Source: Luidia sarsii (taxonomy: Eukaryota; Echinodermata; Asteroidea; Paxillosida; Luidiidae). Taken from it: a stretch of 64,000 bases of DNA. The notes under the pieces were generated by a model that did no database searches, was not told the DNA's origin, and saw nothing but the letters and a program-made list of their open reading frames with translations. How positions within the stretch are numbered: position 1 is the stretch's first letter; each line of letters opens with the position of its first letter. This document shows, piece by piece, positions 23,524-34,000 of this stretch. The translations under genes were made by a program, and so were the position numbers. The DNA lies in NCBI GenBank assembly GCA_949987565.1, contig OX465118.1:3686538-3750537 (forward strand), given 5' to 3'.

Positions 23524-24673
23524 TCAGAAACCCGATGACCGACTGTATCTCTTGCAAAGTGTGTTTGGGTTTATCCAGGGCTTGCTTAACAAGATTAATA
23601 GCTTTTCCAATTTATCTGCCGGTAACCGTGCGGTCATAGCTATTGTATCCAATTCAATTCCCGCAAACGTTAGAGTGGTTGCGGGCCCTTCTCTTTTCTC
23701 TGGCGCGAGAGTAATTCCGAGCGAGTTACACAAGGATTGAAAACTATGCAAATCTTTGGAACCTTGTTGCATGGATTTAGACATTATCAAGAAATCGTCC
23801 AGAATGTGAGCTACACCTTCAAGTTTTAATTCATTCCTAGCAATCCACTCAACCGCTGTGCTGAACGCTTCAAATATGGCACAACTCGACCGGCAACCCA
23901 TCGGTAGAGTTTTATCGTAGAAAAAATTGTTATCCCAGGATAACCTAGCAGATTGTGATCGTTTGGATGAATTGGGATTATTTTGAAAGCTGACTTGATA
24001 TCTAGTTTGGATAGCACACATCCTGACCCTATTTTCTTGATTAGCCTTACAGTGTCATCTGTTGACGCGTACTTTAATTTACTGTAGCGCAACAATCTGG
24101 TATACCATCATTCACAGAGTCTTGCTGTGGATAGTATAAGTGATGTATAATTCGAAATTTACCAGGTTGCTTTTTGGGAACTATACCAATTGGGCTAGCC
24201 CGAAAATTAGTCAGAGGCATTTGTTTAAAAGGCCCCGCAAGTCTACCTTGCGTAACTTCTAAGTTTAATTTTTTAGTGACCGCTGCTGGATTTTTCAGAG
24301 CAGATTGCAAATTTTTTGATATCTGGCTTTTTTGAGTGCCGGAAAAACCTAAGCGAAAACCAAATTCAAAACCATCAATTAAATATTTCTTCATTTGTAC
24401 ATTATAACCCTGTAACTTATCCTTCAGCACATATCTATTTATTGGCGTGACTGGTTTATCCTGAGCCAAAATAGGTCCTCCCCTTTTCTGGACCGTTTCT
24501 AGGCCGTGTAATTGCAGACCTTCCTGCAGAGGTTTGGGCAACCATTGGGTGAGTGGTTCGCTGGAATGCTCCCCTGTTACGAAATCTCGTTTGACCCTGT
24601 TGCTGGCACTGGCCCGGGGAGTGATTACCCATGCAAAAAGTACATTTGTGCTTATAACCGCACAAGCCTTCAC
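23524..24673 (-). pseudogene. Reverse transcriptase of the YR retrotransposon
   Basis: Polymerase blocks appear in order: RASPIGIVPKKQPGKFRIIHH (fingers; the first residues of this block lie near 24200), LSKLDIKSAFKIIPIHP (palm motif with catalytic Asp, about 24020), LPMGCRSSCAIFEAF, HILDDFLIM (second Asp pair, near 23800) and TLTFAGIELDT. The LDD variant of the catalytic box is usual in DIRS-type elements. Breaks near 24090 and 23960 put the blocks into three frames. The part after GFLNFTCKVEAF runs into recombinase-like sequence within about 100 nt, so the RNase H region is missing. The 5' end overlaps the gag frame, as is common in this group. Confidence 0.8.
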
Positions 24674-25816
24674 ATGGTAATCCCCTCAAAAAACGGAAGC
24701 AGAAACCCAGAGGAAACCGATTTGCGTCGGTTGTTGGATACTTGCCCAACGCAGTAGGCAAATAATTAGACTTTACCCCAGTCACTGCATTGGTTCCTCT
24801 TAGTGCCTTTAGGTACAATTCTGTGTGGAAATGATTCCACTGAAGGGGTGTGACTTGTCTTAGCTTTCTGAATGCGACGTCATATGAATTGAAATTACCA
24901 CCTTCGTCTGCTATCTGACGAATGATTTCTCCATATTTTAGCATACTACTCCCGTCCCGCGGATATTTAGCTGTATAAACTGCAGAGTAAATTGCATATG
25001 CTGACATCCACTCAATTATATTTTTGGGCAGCTTTTTATTGGTTGGGATGAAACACAACGACCCGCTACCACTGGATGTATTCTGAACTGTAATGTTGCT
25101 TTGACCTACTTGGGAGGGGTTGAGTAGCAAGCCAAACTCGACATATTCATTTGCCCAGATCTTTTCTTTGACTTCTTGATTCACTGCGAAATCTAAAGGC
25201 AAGGGCGCAGATAAGGGAACAGACCCCCCAATTCCCAGTGACTCACCGATACCTGGCAAGCTAGTCAAAGACCCAAATCCAAGCGAAACGTCCGGCATCA
25301 GCCCCTGTCTGATTCCCGACGCCTCACCAGGAGATGGCCGTGAAGTAGCTGGATCTGGCCCCAGTCCAGGTCCAGAGGCAGTTGCTGTTGCAGCTGCTGT
25401 TTGGGCAGTTGGGTTTTGTGGTGAATGGAACCATGTTGTCGTTGATCCCTTTGTAGCAGTCGCAGGAGTCTGGCTATCATCCTTTGGTTATGCCTCCCTG
25501 GAAGCCTTTAGCATAGCTGCTGGAAATGCCCGAGCTAACTCCGTTTGCACGGCCTGACCGACTTGCTCCGTTATAGCGCTTATCACAGCCGCTGTGACAA
25601 CTCTTGTATTCTTTCAGTGTCTATGGTGAAGACCGTGTCGGTTGGGATCTCCTGAGATCTCTCTGGAGGAGACGCTTCCTCTGGCTGTACCGGTGGTGGA
25701 GCCGTATCCTGTAAGACCGCATGGTCTGGTTCCCTGCTACTCTTGAGTATCCGGGAGCGCGTGGTGCGCTTCTTGGGTTCCGAGCCCATCGCCGTTGAAG
25801 GCTTACGCTTGGGCAT
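24456..25816 (-). pseudogene. Gag-like protein of the YR retrotransposon
   Basis: The likely start is the ATG at 25814-25816 (MPKRKPSTAMGS). A basic, Pro-rich head is followed, after a frameshift near 25590 and a stop near 25490, by a conserved stretch (NIIEWMSAYAIYSAVY, MLKYGEIIRQIA, YDVAFRKLRQ). A C-terminal finger follows, FCFRFLRGLPCEGLCGYKHK then CTFCMGNHSPGQC, with spacing C-x7-C-x3-C-x3-H-x-C-x2-C-x4-H-x4-C. Such proteins coat the element RNA and form the particle. It ends at 24456 and overlaps the reverse transcriptase frame by about 215 nt. Confidence 0.65.
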
Positions 25817-26719
25817 CCTGGAAAAAATAATAGCAACCTTCCTGGCAGTGAAATGTTCTTTACGTTTCAACACATATTAATGTAAATCTTAACCTGCTTG
25901 GTTAAGAGAGTTACATGGTCTCCTTGGCCGATGACCAGGTATGGCCATCGACGGAAAGAACGAGAGGAGGTTTAATAATACACTTTCGTAAATTGCCTCC
26001 ATCTCGCCAACGTCAGGTACAAACCTAAAATGCGAGTATGTTTAAAGAGAGGAAGTCGAGAGCACGTATTTAGGCCGGACAAGGGTCCCCATGGCTCACC
26101 ATTACCGCCGTTAAGAAACAGTGGAATGGGACAATCACCAGGGTGTTGGCAACAGAAATAGACCACCAAAAACCCTTTTAATTAAGGGAAAACAATTATT
26201 ATTATTTTTTTTTATTTTTTTTTGTGGAAAAAACAGTCGCATGACTGTAACCCATAAATACTGGTGGCAAAGAAAAACGGGGCCAAACTGGCCAAAAACA
26301 CCAACGTCTGAGAAATAAATCAAGCTTTCAAGCTTGTCTGCTTAAAGCAGAAATTCCCGGAAAAACACGCCTCACCCGACAGCACCCCATCAGGCAGTCA
26401 ACCGCGCAATGGGTGACTTCACCATAGCTCTCCATTGCAGCCCTAACAGCTGAATGGGCCAGGAAAACGCACTCCACTACGAGGCTAACCACCCAATGGG
26501 CCTATCGTTTTATTATACGCGGCGAGTTTACGCTATAGCTCTCCATCACGGCCGCTAACAGCTGAATGGGCCATCGTCGGGAATAAAATATAACACAGCT
26601 CAGACAAAACAAACTCAAATAAGAGTAAAGAGGCCAAACAGCACCCTTACATCAACCTGGAACCGAGTATAAAACCCAAGGGCTCCCCTGTACAGCATTG
26701 GTTACATGTGCATATCCAT

Positions 26720-26850
26720 AACCATTTTTTTTATTTTTTTATTTTTTTTATTATTATTATTTTTATTTATTTTTATTATTATTATTATTTTTTTTATTTT
26801 TATTTTTTTTTTTTATATATATATATATTTTTTTATATATATAATAAGCC
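26720..26850. repeat. AT-only low-complexity tract
   Basis: Almost pure T with scattered A (TTATTATTATTATT, then TATATATATATA). It lies inside the YR retrotransposon between the SGNH and gag genes. No coding value; its length is likely unreliable in an assembly. Confidence 0.8.
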
Positions 26851-26910
26851 AGTAACACTTGCTGTACCAGTAAAAGGTTGACGAACGATAACCGCACAGC
26901 CCGCAGTTTA

Positions 26911-27513
26911 TCAAACTGACGGGCCATGATTCAGGCCAAACAACACAGCCCCTCGAAGGGACTTGTACAACTTAAATTGCCCCCTAGGAGACAGGTGGAC
27001 CTCGTCCGTGCCCACGACGGGTCCGAACTCTTCGACCTTCGGTTCTATCATCCCTCTGTGCTTCCAAAATTTGACCCCAAATCGATGGTCACAGTTGTCT
27101 TTCATCCAAATGTTGGCCTTGTCTACTCGTGCATTGTACTCCTTCAGAGCCGAAGGACCAAATTTGCCTTTCGTTCTGCGTAAAATCTGGCACACAAAAA
27201 TCCACTTAGCTCCAGACATTTGCCTGATCTTTGCGGCAGCATCGACCAGCTTAGCGACAACTGGAATGGGGTCCGTTGCTGTGCATAAATCATTTGTGCC
27301 ACATTGCAAAATAATAATTTGTGGCCTTTGTGCGACAATAGTTGCCGCATTTGCAAGAATGTGTTCTACACACCAACCACCCTTACAGACGTAGTTAATA
27401 TCGATATCTTTGATTCCCAATTTCTGCCGAAATTCGACATTGGATTGGCGTTCCATATCCTTGCGAAAACGCCGTATAAATGAGTGACCTACCAGAGAAA
27501 CCTGAATATGCAT
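26911..27513 (-). CDS. SGNH/GDSL-type hydrolase of the YR retrotransposon
   Basis: This is an intact 200-codon frame from the ATG at 27511-27513 (MHIQVSLVGHSFIRRF). The four SGNH blocks are visible: GHS with the nucleophile Ser (about residue 10), the Gly block GGWCVEHI, the Asn block LQCGTNDL, and DEVHLSPRG with the catalytic Asp and His. The family contains esterases and acyl hydrolases; the role in Ngaro-type retrotransposons is not established. It lies 5' of gag in the element's own direction, separated by about 1.1 kb of AT-rich low-complexity DNA (26720-26850 is nearly pure T/A). It is the only frame of the element without visible damage. Confidence 0.75.
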   Translation of the reverse strand: MHIQVSLVGHSFIRRFRKDMERQSNVEFRQKLGIKDIDINYVCKGGWCVEHILANAATIVAQRPQIIILQCGTNDLCTATDPIPVVAKLVDAAAKIRQMSGAKWIFVCQILRRTKGKFGPSALKEYNARVDKANIWMKDNCDHRFGVKFWKHRGMIEPKVEEFGPVVGTDEVHLSPRGQFKLYKSLRGAVLFGLNHGPSV

Positions 27514-27570
27514 AACTTCACGCGCCCTGCCGAATTCAACGGCAAATGATATAGAAAGAACGATACTCAC

Positions 27571-27745
27571 CCGGCGAATTGTGCAGCCGAAGCAAGAAGC
27601 TGGAACTGGAGCCGTGTCGTGGCAATGAAGCAAAACTGCTTAGGAAGTCTGTGTGCTACAGTGAATTGTGCAGCCGAAGCAAGAAGCTGGAATTGTTGCC
27701 GTGTCGTGGCAATGAAGCACAACTGCTTAGGGTGTTGGTGTGCTC
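27571..27745. repeat. 87-bp direct repeat, two copies
   Basis: GAATTGTGCAGCCGAAGCAA begins at about 27575 and again 87 bp later at about 27662, each followed by GTGTCGTGGCAATGAAGCA. It lies just upstream of the SGNH hydrolase start, near the 5' end of the retroelement. It could belong to the split direct repeats that Ngaro-type elements use for replication; this is an inference. Confidence 0.6.
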
Positions 27746-27998
27746 CGAGTGTAGTCAAACACATGGGCGTGTTCATCCTTAAATATCTGCGGGTCTGCCG
27801 CCCCATAGGCAGTGGACAACTGAACCCTAACAAAAGGCCTGGGCGAGTTTCAAAAGCCACTTTTGTAACCACTAGCGCTTTTCCGCGACTAGGAATGTGC
27901 GCTATTGCCTTTGTTAAAATCAGGCGGGTTCGTTTAGCCAGAAACGACTTGTGTCACATAAAATCGATTAATCGAGATTAATCTTTTATATAATGCAG

Positions 27999-28100
27999 GC
28001 ACTCTCTAAAAGTTGTGAGAAGCTAACACCATTATTGAATGGTTGCAAGAAAATTGTGACCACTGGCAGACAATTTCAGAAGAGTGCAATCAACCCATGA
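27999..28100 (+). pseudogene. Duplicated, truncated copy of the terminal phosphodiesterase exon
   Basis: The sequence matches the start of the terminal exon at 28607 for about 100 nt, beginning after the same acceptor ATAATGCAG. One base is missing (TGCAAGAAAATTG versus TGCAAGGAAAATCG, about 28047), so the frame changes after the first ~17 residues and ends at the TGA at 28098-28100. At that point copy 2 of the intron segment begins. It would be a short alternative last exon if spliced; more likely it is a by-product of the tandem duplication. Confidence 0.7.
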
Positions 28101-28597
28101 GAAATCACTGTTTTTGTGAACCTCACAAGCGGTACAAGTGGCAAATACATAATTTAAGAGGGAGCCCTAACAACACATAATTAATCAGGCGATTTCCAGG
28201 ACATAAAACAAATTATTTGAATTAGAAACCCTTCCTCCTTTTCTCAATTATGCATTGAGGGCTTGTTTAATGAACTCACAGGTCACTGTTCTAAACATGA
28301 CAAAACATGATAAACAAACATGCACAAAGTCAATGTTACATTGTATTACTGATACTGCAATTTCATTTGAATGGTGGAATAGGTGTATCAGCGTTGCTCT
28401 CTGGGATCAAGTGCATGTTCCAGAACCATGAGCTAATGTATGCATTAACTTTCACATGATGTCATATTCCCTCGATCATCATATTGATGTCATTTCATCA
28501 CATTGTACTTATGTTTTTAGTGTGCATTTAAAATGGGCTCATTTTGTATAATCTCATGCTTATATTGACCTGGTTTGAAAACTTTCTTTTAATCTAT
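28099..28597 (+). repeat. Host intron segment, duplicate copy 2 (empty site of the retroelement)
   Basis: Near-identical to 21596-22095 and contiguous with the terminal exon acceptor. The sequence TTTTAATCTATATAATGCAGG at its end is the uninterrupted form of the site occupied by the 5.9-kb retroelement in copy 1. Confidence 0.9.
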
Positions 28598-28606
28598 ATA
28601 ATGCAG

Positions 28607-28810
28607 GCACTCTCTAAAAGTTGTGAGAAGCTAACACCATTATTGAATGGTTGCAAGGAAAATCGTGACCACTGGCAGACAATTTCAGAAGAGTGCAATC
28701 AACCCATGATGGAGATGAAGGAAAAGGCTTCATCTGAAGAGAAAGATATTGATGAATCTGAAGCTTTGCCATGCTCCACCACCATGCTTCAGCCAAGCAA
28801 TAAAGATTGA
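28607..28810 (+). CDS. Phosphodiesterase (PDE5/6/11 type), terminal exon
   Basis: The exon begins after TATAATGCAG and encodes 67 residues to a TGA: ALSKSCEKLTPLLNGCKENR, then DHWQTISEE, which matches the last helices of the PDE5/6/11 catalytic domain (AL...xPLLDGCxxNRxxW pattern). A Glu/Lys/Ser-rich tail without further motifs follows. There is no C-terminal Cys box for prenylation, unlike PDE6. The phase fits the exon at 9701-9784, which ends MPVYE at a codon border. The intron between them, 18.8 kb, has been expanded by at least four repeat insertions. A duplicated partial copy lies at 27999-28100. Confidence 0.85.
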   Translation, partial: ALSKSCEKLTPLLNGCKENRDHWQTISEECNQPMMEMKEKASSEEKDIDESEALPCSTTMLQPSNKD

Positions 28811-29515
28811 ACCTATCAGTCACTATTTATCAGTTGATTTCTCAGCTATTTTGATCTTCTGATTTTCAAGATTTTTAACTGTTAGATTTTATGTCAAACC
28901 TCTCTATTCTGGACATTTGTATTAGTACTTTAAGACAAGTCAGGTAGGTGTGTATTTGTACTATTCTCATATTGGAACTTAACACTATTATATATTTGGA
29001 TCCTAAAAGCACATATAATTGCAACTCTGCTAGTATTGCTGATTGTCTCACTACAAATGTATTCTACATGATGCTGTTTTCAGCTTCAAAAATTCAGAAC
29101 TAACCAGTTTTGTCAAATGTCTGTATATATAATTTAAAAATAAATAGTTTTTATGATTAATTTATGGGGAAAGTGCAACTCATAGTGCGGACTACTAAGT
29201 GGAGATTGTCCATACCACCTGGTGGATTCTACAGTATTTGGATTGATTATAAATGGTGGAATTCTCAGGGCAGCAAGTTGTTCTACCAGTCATACCGTCT
29301 CAAACTGCTTATGTATATGTACAATTTGTTATGTTAAATGTGTGCTACTGTAGTGGCAGTGAATTTTTTTATCCAGTTATTATTTTCCTCTTCATGTTTT
29401 ACCTTACAAAAAAAATGTTTTGATTTGGGCATGAGACTGGATAGATCTTCATTTATTATCAAAATCTCTATATACTGTATTCACAAAGATGCATGTACAT
29501 GAATGTATCTTAAGA
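28811..29515 (+). other. Probable 3' UTR of the phosphodiesterase gene and flank
   Basis: AT-rich sequence after the stop codon, with a canonical AATAAA at 29139-29144 and no further coding potential. The polyadenylation site is probably near 29160, but other weak signals occur. The minisatellite begins at about 29516. Confidence 0.45.
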
Positions 29516-31068
29516 GCCGACATAGACCTGCTTACTGGTGAGCCGCATGGAGCACACATAGACCTGCTTACTGGTGAGCTGCATGGAGCACACATAGACC
29601 TGCTTACTGGTGAGCCGCATGGAGCACACATAGACCTGCTTACTGGTGAGCCGCATGGAGCACACATAGACCTGCTTACTGGTGAGCTGCATGGAGCACA
29701 CATAGACCTGCTTACTGGTGAGCTGCATGGACCACACATAGACCTGCTTACTGGTGAGCTGCATGGAGCACACATAGACCTGCTTACTGGTGAGCCGCTT
29801 GGAGCACACATAGACCTGCTTACTGGTGAGCCGCATGGACCACTCACATAGACCTGCTTACTGGTGAGCCGCTTGGAGCACACATAGACCTGCTTACTAG
29901 TGAGCCGCTTGGAGCACTCACATAGACCTGCTTACTGGTGAGCCGCATGGACCACACATAGACCTGCTTACTGGTGAGCTGCATGGAGCACACATAGACC
30001 TGCTTACTGGTGAGCCGCATGGAGCACACATAGACCTGCTTACTGGTGAGCCGCATGGAGCACACATAGACCTGCTTACTGGTGAGCCGCATGGACCACT
30101 CACATAGACCTGCTTACTGGTGAGCCGCTTGGAGCACACATAGACCTGCTTACTGGTGAGCCGCATGGAGCACACATAGACCTGCTTACTGGTGAGCCGC
30201 ATGGAGCACACATAGACCTGCTTACTGGTGAGCTGCATGGAGCACACATAGACCTGCTTACTGGTGAGCTGCATGGACCACACATAGACCTGCTTACTGG
30301 TGAGCTGCATGGAGCACACATAGACCTGCTTACTGGTGAGCCGCTTGGAGCACACATAGACCTGCTTACTGGTGAGCCGCATGGACCACTCACATAGACC
30401 TGCTTACTGGTGAGCCGCTTGGAGCACACATAGACCTGCTTACTAGTGAGCCGCTTGGAGCACTCACATAGACCTGCTTACTGGTGAGCCGCATGGAGCA
30501 CACATAGACCTGCTTACTGGTGAGCCGCATGGAGCACACATAGACCTGCTTACTGGTGAGCCGCATGGAGCACACATAGACCTGCTTACTGGTGAGCCGC
30601 ATGGAGCACACATAGACCTGCTTACTGGTGAGCCGCTTGGAGCACACATAGACCTGCTTACTGGTGAGCCGCATGGACCACTCACATAGACCTGCTTACT
30701 GGTGAGCCGCTTGGAGCACACATAGACCTGCTTACTAGTGAGCCGCTTGGAGCACTCACATAGACCTGCTTACTGGTGAGCCGCATGGACCACACATAGA
30801 CCTGCTTACTGGTGAGCTGCATGGAGCACACATAGACCTGCTTACTGGTGAGCCGCATGGACCACTCACATAGACCTGCTAACTGGTGAGCCGCTTGGAG
30901 CACACATAGACCTGCTTACTGGTCAGCCGCATGGACCACTCACATAGACCTGCTAACTGGTGAGCCGCTTGGAGCACTCACGTAGACCTGCTTACTGGTG
31001 AACCGCGTGGAGCACACGTAGACCTGCTTACTGGTGAGCTGCATGCACCACACATAGACCTGCTTAAC
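29516..31068. repeat. 36-bp minisatellite, about 43 copies
   Basis: The unit is about GACCTGCTTACTGGTGAGCC + GCATGGAGCACACATA. Variants GCTTGGAGC, GGACCACTCACATA (38 bp) and TACTAGTGAGCC mark higher-order blocks: the combination TACTAGTGAGCCGCTTGGAG occurs near 29894, 30441 and 30733. A 12-residue period keeps frames open in both directions between the 38-bp units. No start context, unique head or tail points to a real protein. Confidence 0.9.
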
Positions 31069-34000
31069 ATTGACATTGGAAAAGAGATCACATTGCTTGT
31101 GATCTTTCACACTTTCAGACTTATATTGAATTAATTTCAATCATAAAACGGTAAAAAAAAAATTGAAATTTATATATCAATCCTTTTTATTTGTATACCT
31201 ACATGTAAACGCTAAATGTATGAAAATTAATATTTCTATGAATTTGACCTTCAGTGTAAACTGTATTAAATCTAAATTTTAGAAGCAATAAATGTTTATA
31301 CATTTTACTTTTTTCCATAGACAATTGCTGGCCAGTTTTGTGTGATTTACATCAAAACTAAATGAATGAAAAAACAGCTATTAAAATCTGAACATTGAGT
31401 GCAATAAGATAGTAACATGTTTGACAAAACTTATGATACTGTAGACATTACATTATTCACAAAGCAGCTTGCTTGAGTACAGACATTCGTTCCTTGTAAC
31501 AGTGTATTCAAATGCATGGCACTTCTGTGTGAAAACTGTTAGTGAAAGTTGTATGTATGTTTTTATTCATTGTTAAGTAAAGAAAGTAAATGATGATAAT
31601 TATACAATAAACTGGCGTCCTTCAACAAATGGAAGTGAATGAACAGGTTACAAAAAATGTATATTACATGGCTCAGGTGATCAAATTATGTTTTCAAAAA
31701 AGTTTCAGTATTCTGATAAGCTGCAAGAAAATAATGATTACAAGATTGGAATCATGAATAAAATTATTGGAAAATGCCCTGTTTGACTTTCATTGGTCTT
31801 AAGGGAAAACCTGAGTGCATGTATGGTACTTCCAAAGATAGTATATTAAATTAATAAAAAATTAAAAATATTACAAGTCTATGGTGGTCCTGTAGTTAGT
31901 CCTGAAATACATGTATAATTTAACGAAACGTTTTGTGTAGTATATTTTATATTTACATGTTGAATACACATGTGCAGTCACAGGTTTTAGTATTCATATT
32001 CATGGAAGGGCCATTTAAATGCAGCATTTAAAATGTGCCCGTCTTAACATCAGGCATTATTTCAGTGTATAAATTACAATTGTAAATGCTCACAGCAATA
32101 AGATTCAGTTTTTAATGTTAAAGAATTTCACTGATTGAACCCCAAACTATGCACTTTAATAGTCAAGGTTTATTAAGTTCACTTATAGTGGAAAGTGTGT
32201 TTATGTGAGTTTGGGTGTCATTTGCCACCATGCTGCAGCTTCAGTCAAACTGCAGTTATACTTCTTTTTTATATTAACTTACTTTTAAACTCGTTTCCCC
32301 GTGGGAATGCTAATGACATATAGCATCATTTGCCTACTGTGTATTGCAGTCAAACTTAGATTGTCATGTTTCTAGCTGCTTATATCGTCTTCCCATTTTT
32401 TAAAAATTTAAGAAAACAATCATTCAAAACACATGTTAATCATAGAGGTCATGATCTCTATTTTAGTACACATGTAATTGTAGTTTTTCTTATTAGTGGA
32501 TTTCAGTTTTGCTCAGAAAGTCAGATTTAAAACTTCTCTCTTTCTATCTATCTCAGATAAGATGATCATCCTATGATTTGTGACTGTTGCATTCCACCTC
32601 TTGCATAAATTAACTGAAAAGATTTTGAATTGGCTTAACAGCACATATAATCCTGGAATGAGAAAACTCAGGTTAAAAATCACACACTTTATTTATCCTG
32701 GTATTGCACTAACATGATACAGAAACAGTTAACCAGAGACTTTATATCTCAACTACCCAACAAAACGTCATAATAAGTACTGATAGATTTGTTCAGCTAA
32801 AGTACCGTTATTTGGTTTTCTTGCAAGGGCTCCGCATGTTGATTAATACATAAATATCTTCAGAATTTTTATTCAAGTACATGCAAGTCACTTAGATAAA
32901 TCACATGAATTTTATTTGAGATTTTTAGCAAACATGGTTTCATGTTTTCTATACTCTGCTGGGTTTGGGATTTTGATATGAGGCTGTGATGAATGAGAGT
33001 TTAATTATGACCACATACATTATATGTAAATGTGGTAGTACAGTGAAGGCATATTGAGGGTTTTTTCATTCAATTTGCTGATTCTCAGATAATTTGATGT
33101 AAACTGGTCTTGCTGTGTGCCATGTCAAGCTTTGAGTATCATTCAATATGTAAAAGAAATCATTATTGAGTTCTTGAATTATAAGGCATTTTTCTTGCCC
33201 ACCTTCACCATAGTGACCTGCAGATCATTGATTGAATCATGTAATTTCCATCATTGTAGTCCAAGTTGTTTCATTTGGAAGGATTTTGTGAGCAATGATT
33301 GTTTAATCCTAATTCACTGATTGCCAAAATGACATGCTGTACAAAGACAAACTAGCCTATTAATTTGCAGTTAATTCAGCACTATTGAATATGTTTTAAC
33401 AACTTTTATAATAAACAATTGTGGTGGATTTTTCAGTTTAACAGTAGTGTATTTCTTATACAAATAACTAATTACTTGTAAAGGAAGCCAGAGTAAAGAC
33501 AATTATAACCATGAAATGTAAAGTAGCTGCATATTGATGTGGGTATTGACTGTTTAAAAATACTTAAAGATGGTTATTAAGCTGATATTTCATCATTTCC
33601 AACTTCTTGTGCAAAACAGATTTTTGATATGATATGAAGTGATTTAATGCATGACTGATGTGGGTCTGTTTTGATGGTATTGCTTATTGTAAAATCATGT
33701 TGATAAACGTAGTGCTGTCATACCATTTCAAAATTAGGGAAACCTTTTGGCTTTAACCAAAATATTTCATCACCTTATCAAGCAAATTCTTAACAAATGA
33801 AAATCAAAGTGCTGCTTAGTAGCATGCAGTAGCAAAATTAGTTATTCATACAGCACAACTTTTATTATGTTTTCCTCTGTACTGATGATATAAGTTTATA
33901 TGTGAGAATTCAAAAAAGTACTGTCTTTAATGTAATTGTGCAAGTTAAAACATGTATTTATTGGTATCAATGGTTCTACATTAATCTATTTGATCAAATG

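Larger units (their letters stand above)
22096..27985 (-). mobile_element. DIRS/Ngaro-like tyrosine-recombinase retrotransposon
   Basis: Minus-strand order is SGNH hydrolase (27513-26911), gag with Cys/His finger (about 25816-24456), reverse transcriptase (24673-23524) and tyrosine recombinase (about 23470-22561). Reverse transcriptase plus tyrosine recombinase, without an integrase or LTRs, defines the YR retrotransposons; an SGNH hydrolase frame is known from the Ngaro branch. Limits come from comparison with the uninterrupted host copy: host TTTTAATCTAT/ATAATGCAGG at 28586-28606 is split here between 22095 and about 27986. No target duplication is evident, as expected for recombinase-mediated insertion. 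RNase H appears to be missing, and several frameshifts make the element non-functional as written. Confidence 0.75.

Noticed and set aside
29449..31140. Many minus-strand frames of Cys/Ser/Val repeats over the 36-bp array
   Set aside because: The 12-residue periodicity follows from the DNA unit; frames shift at each 38-bp unit and no start, signal peptide or conserved domain is seen.
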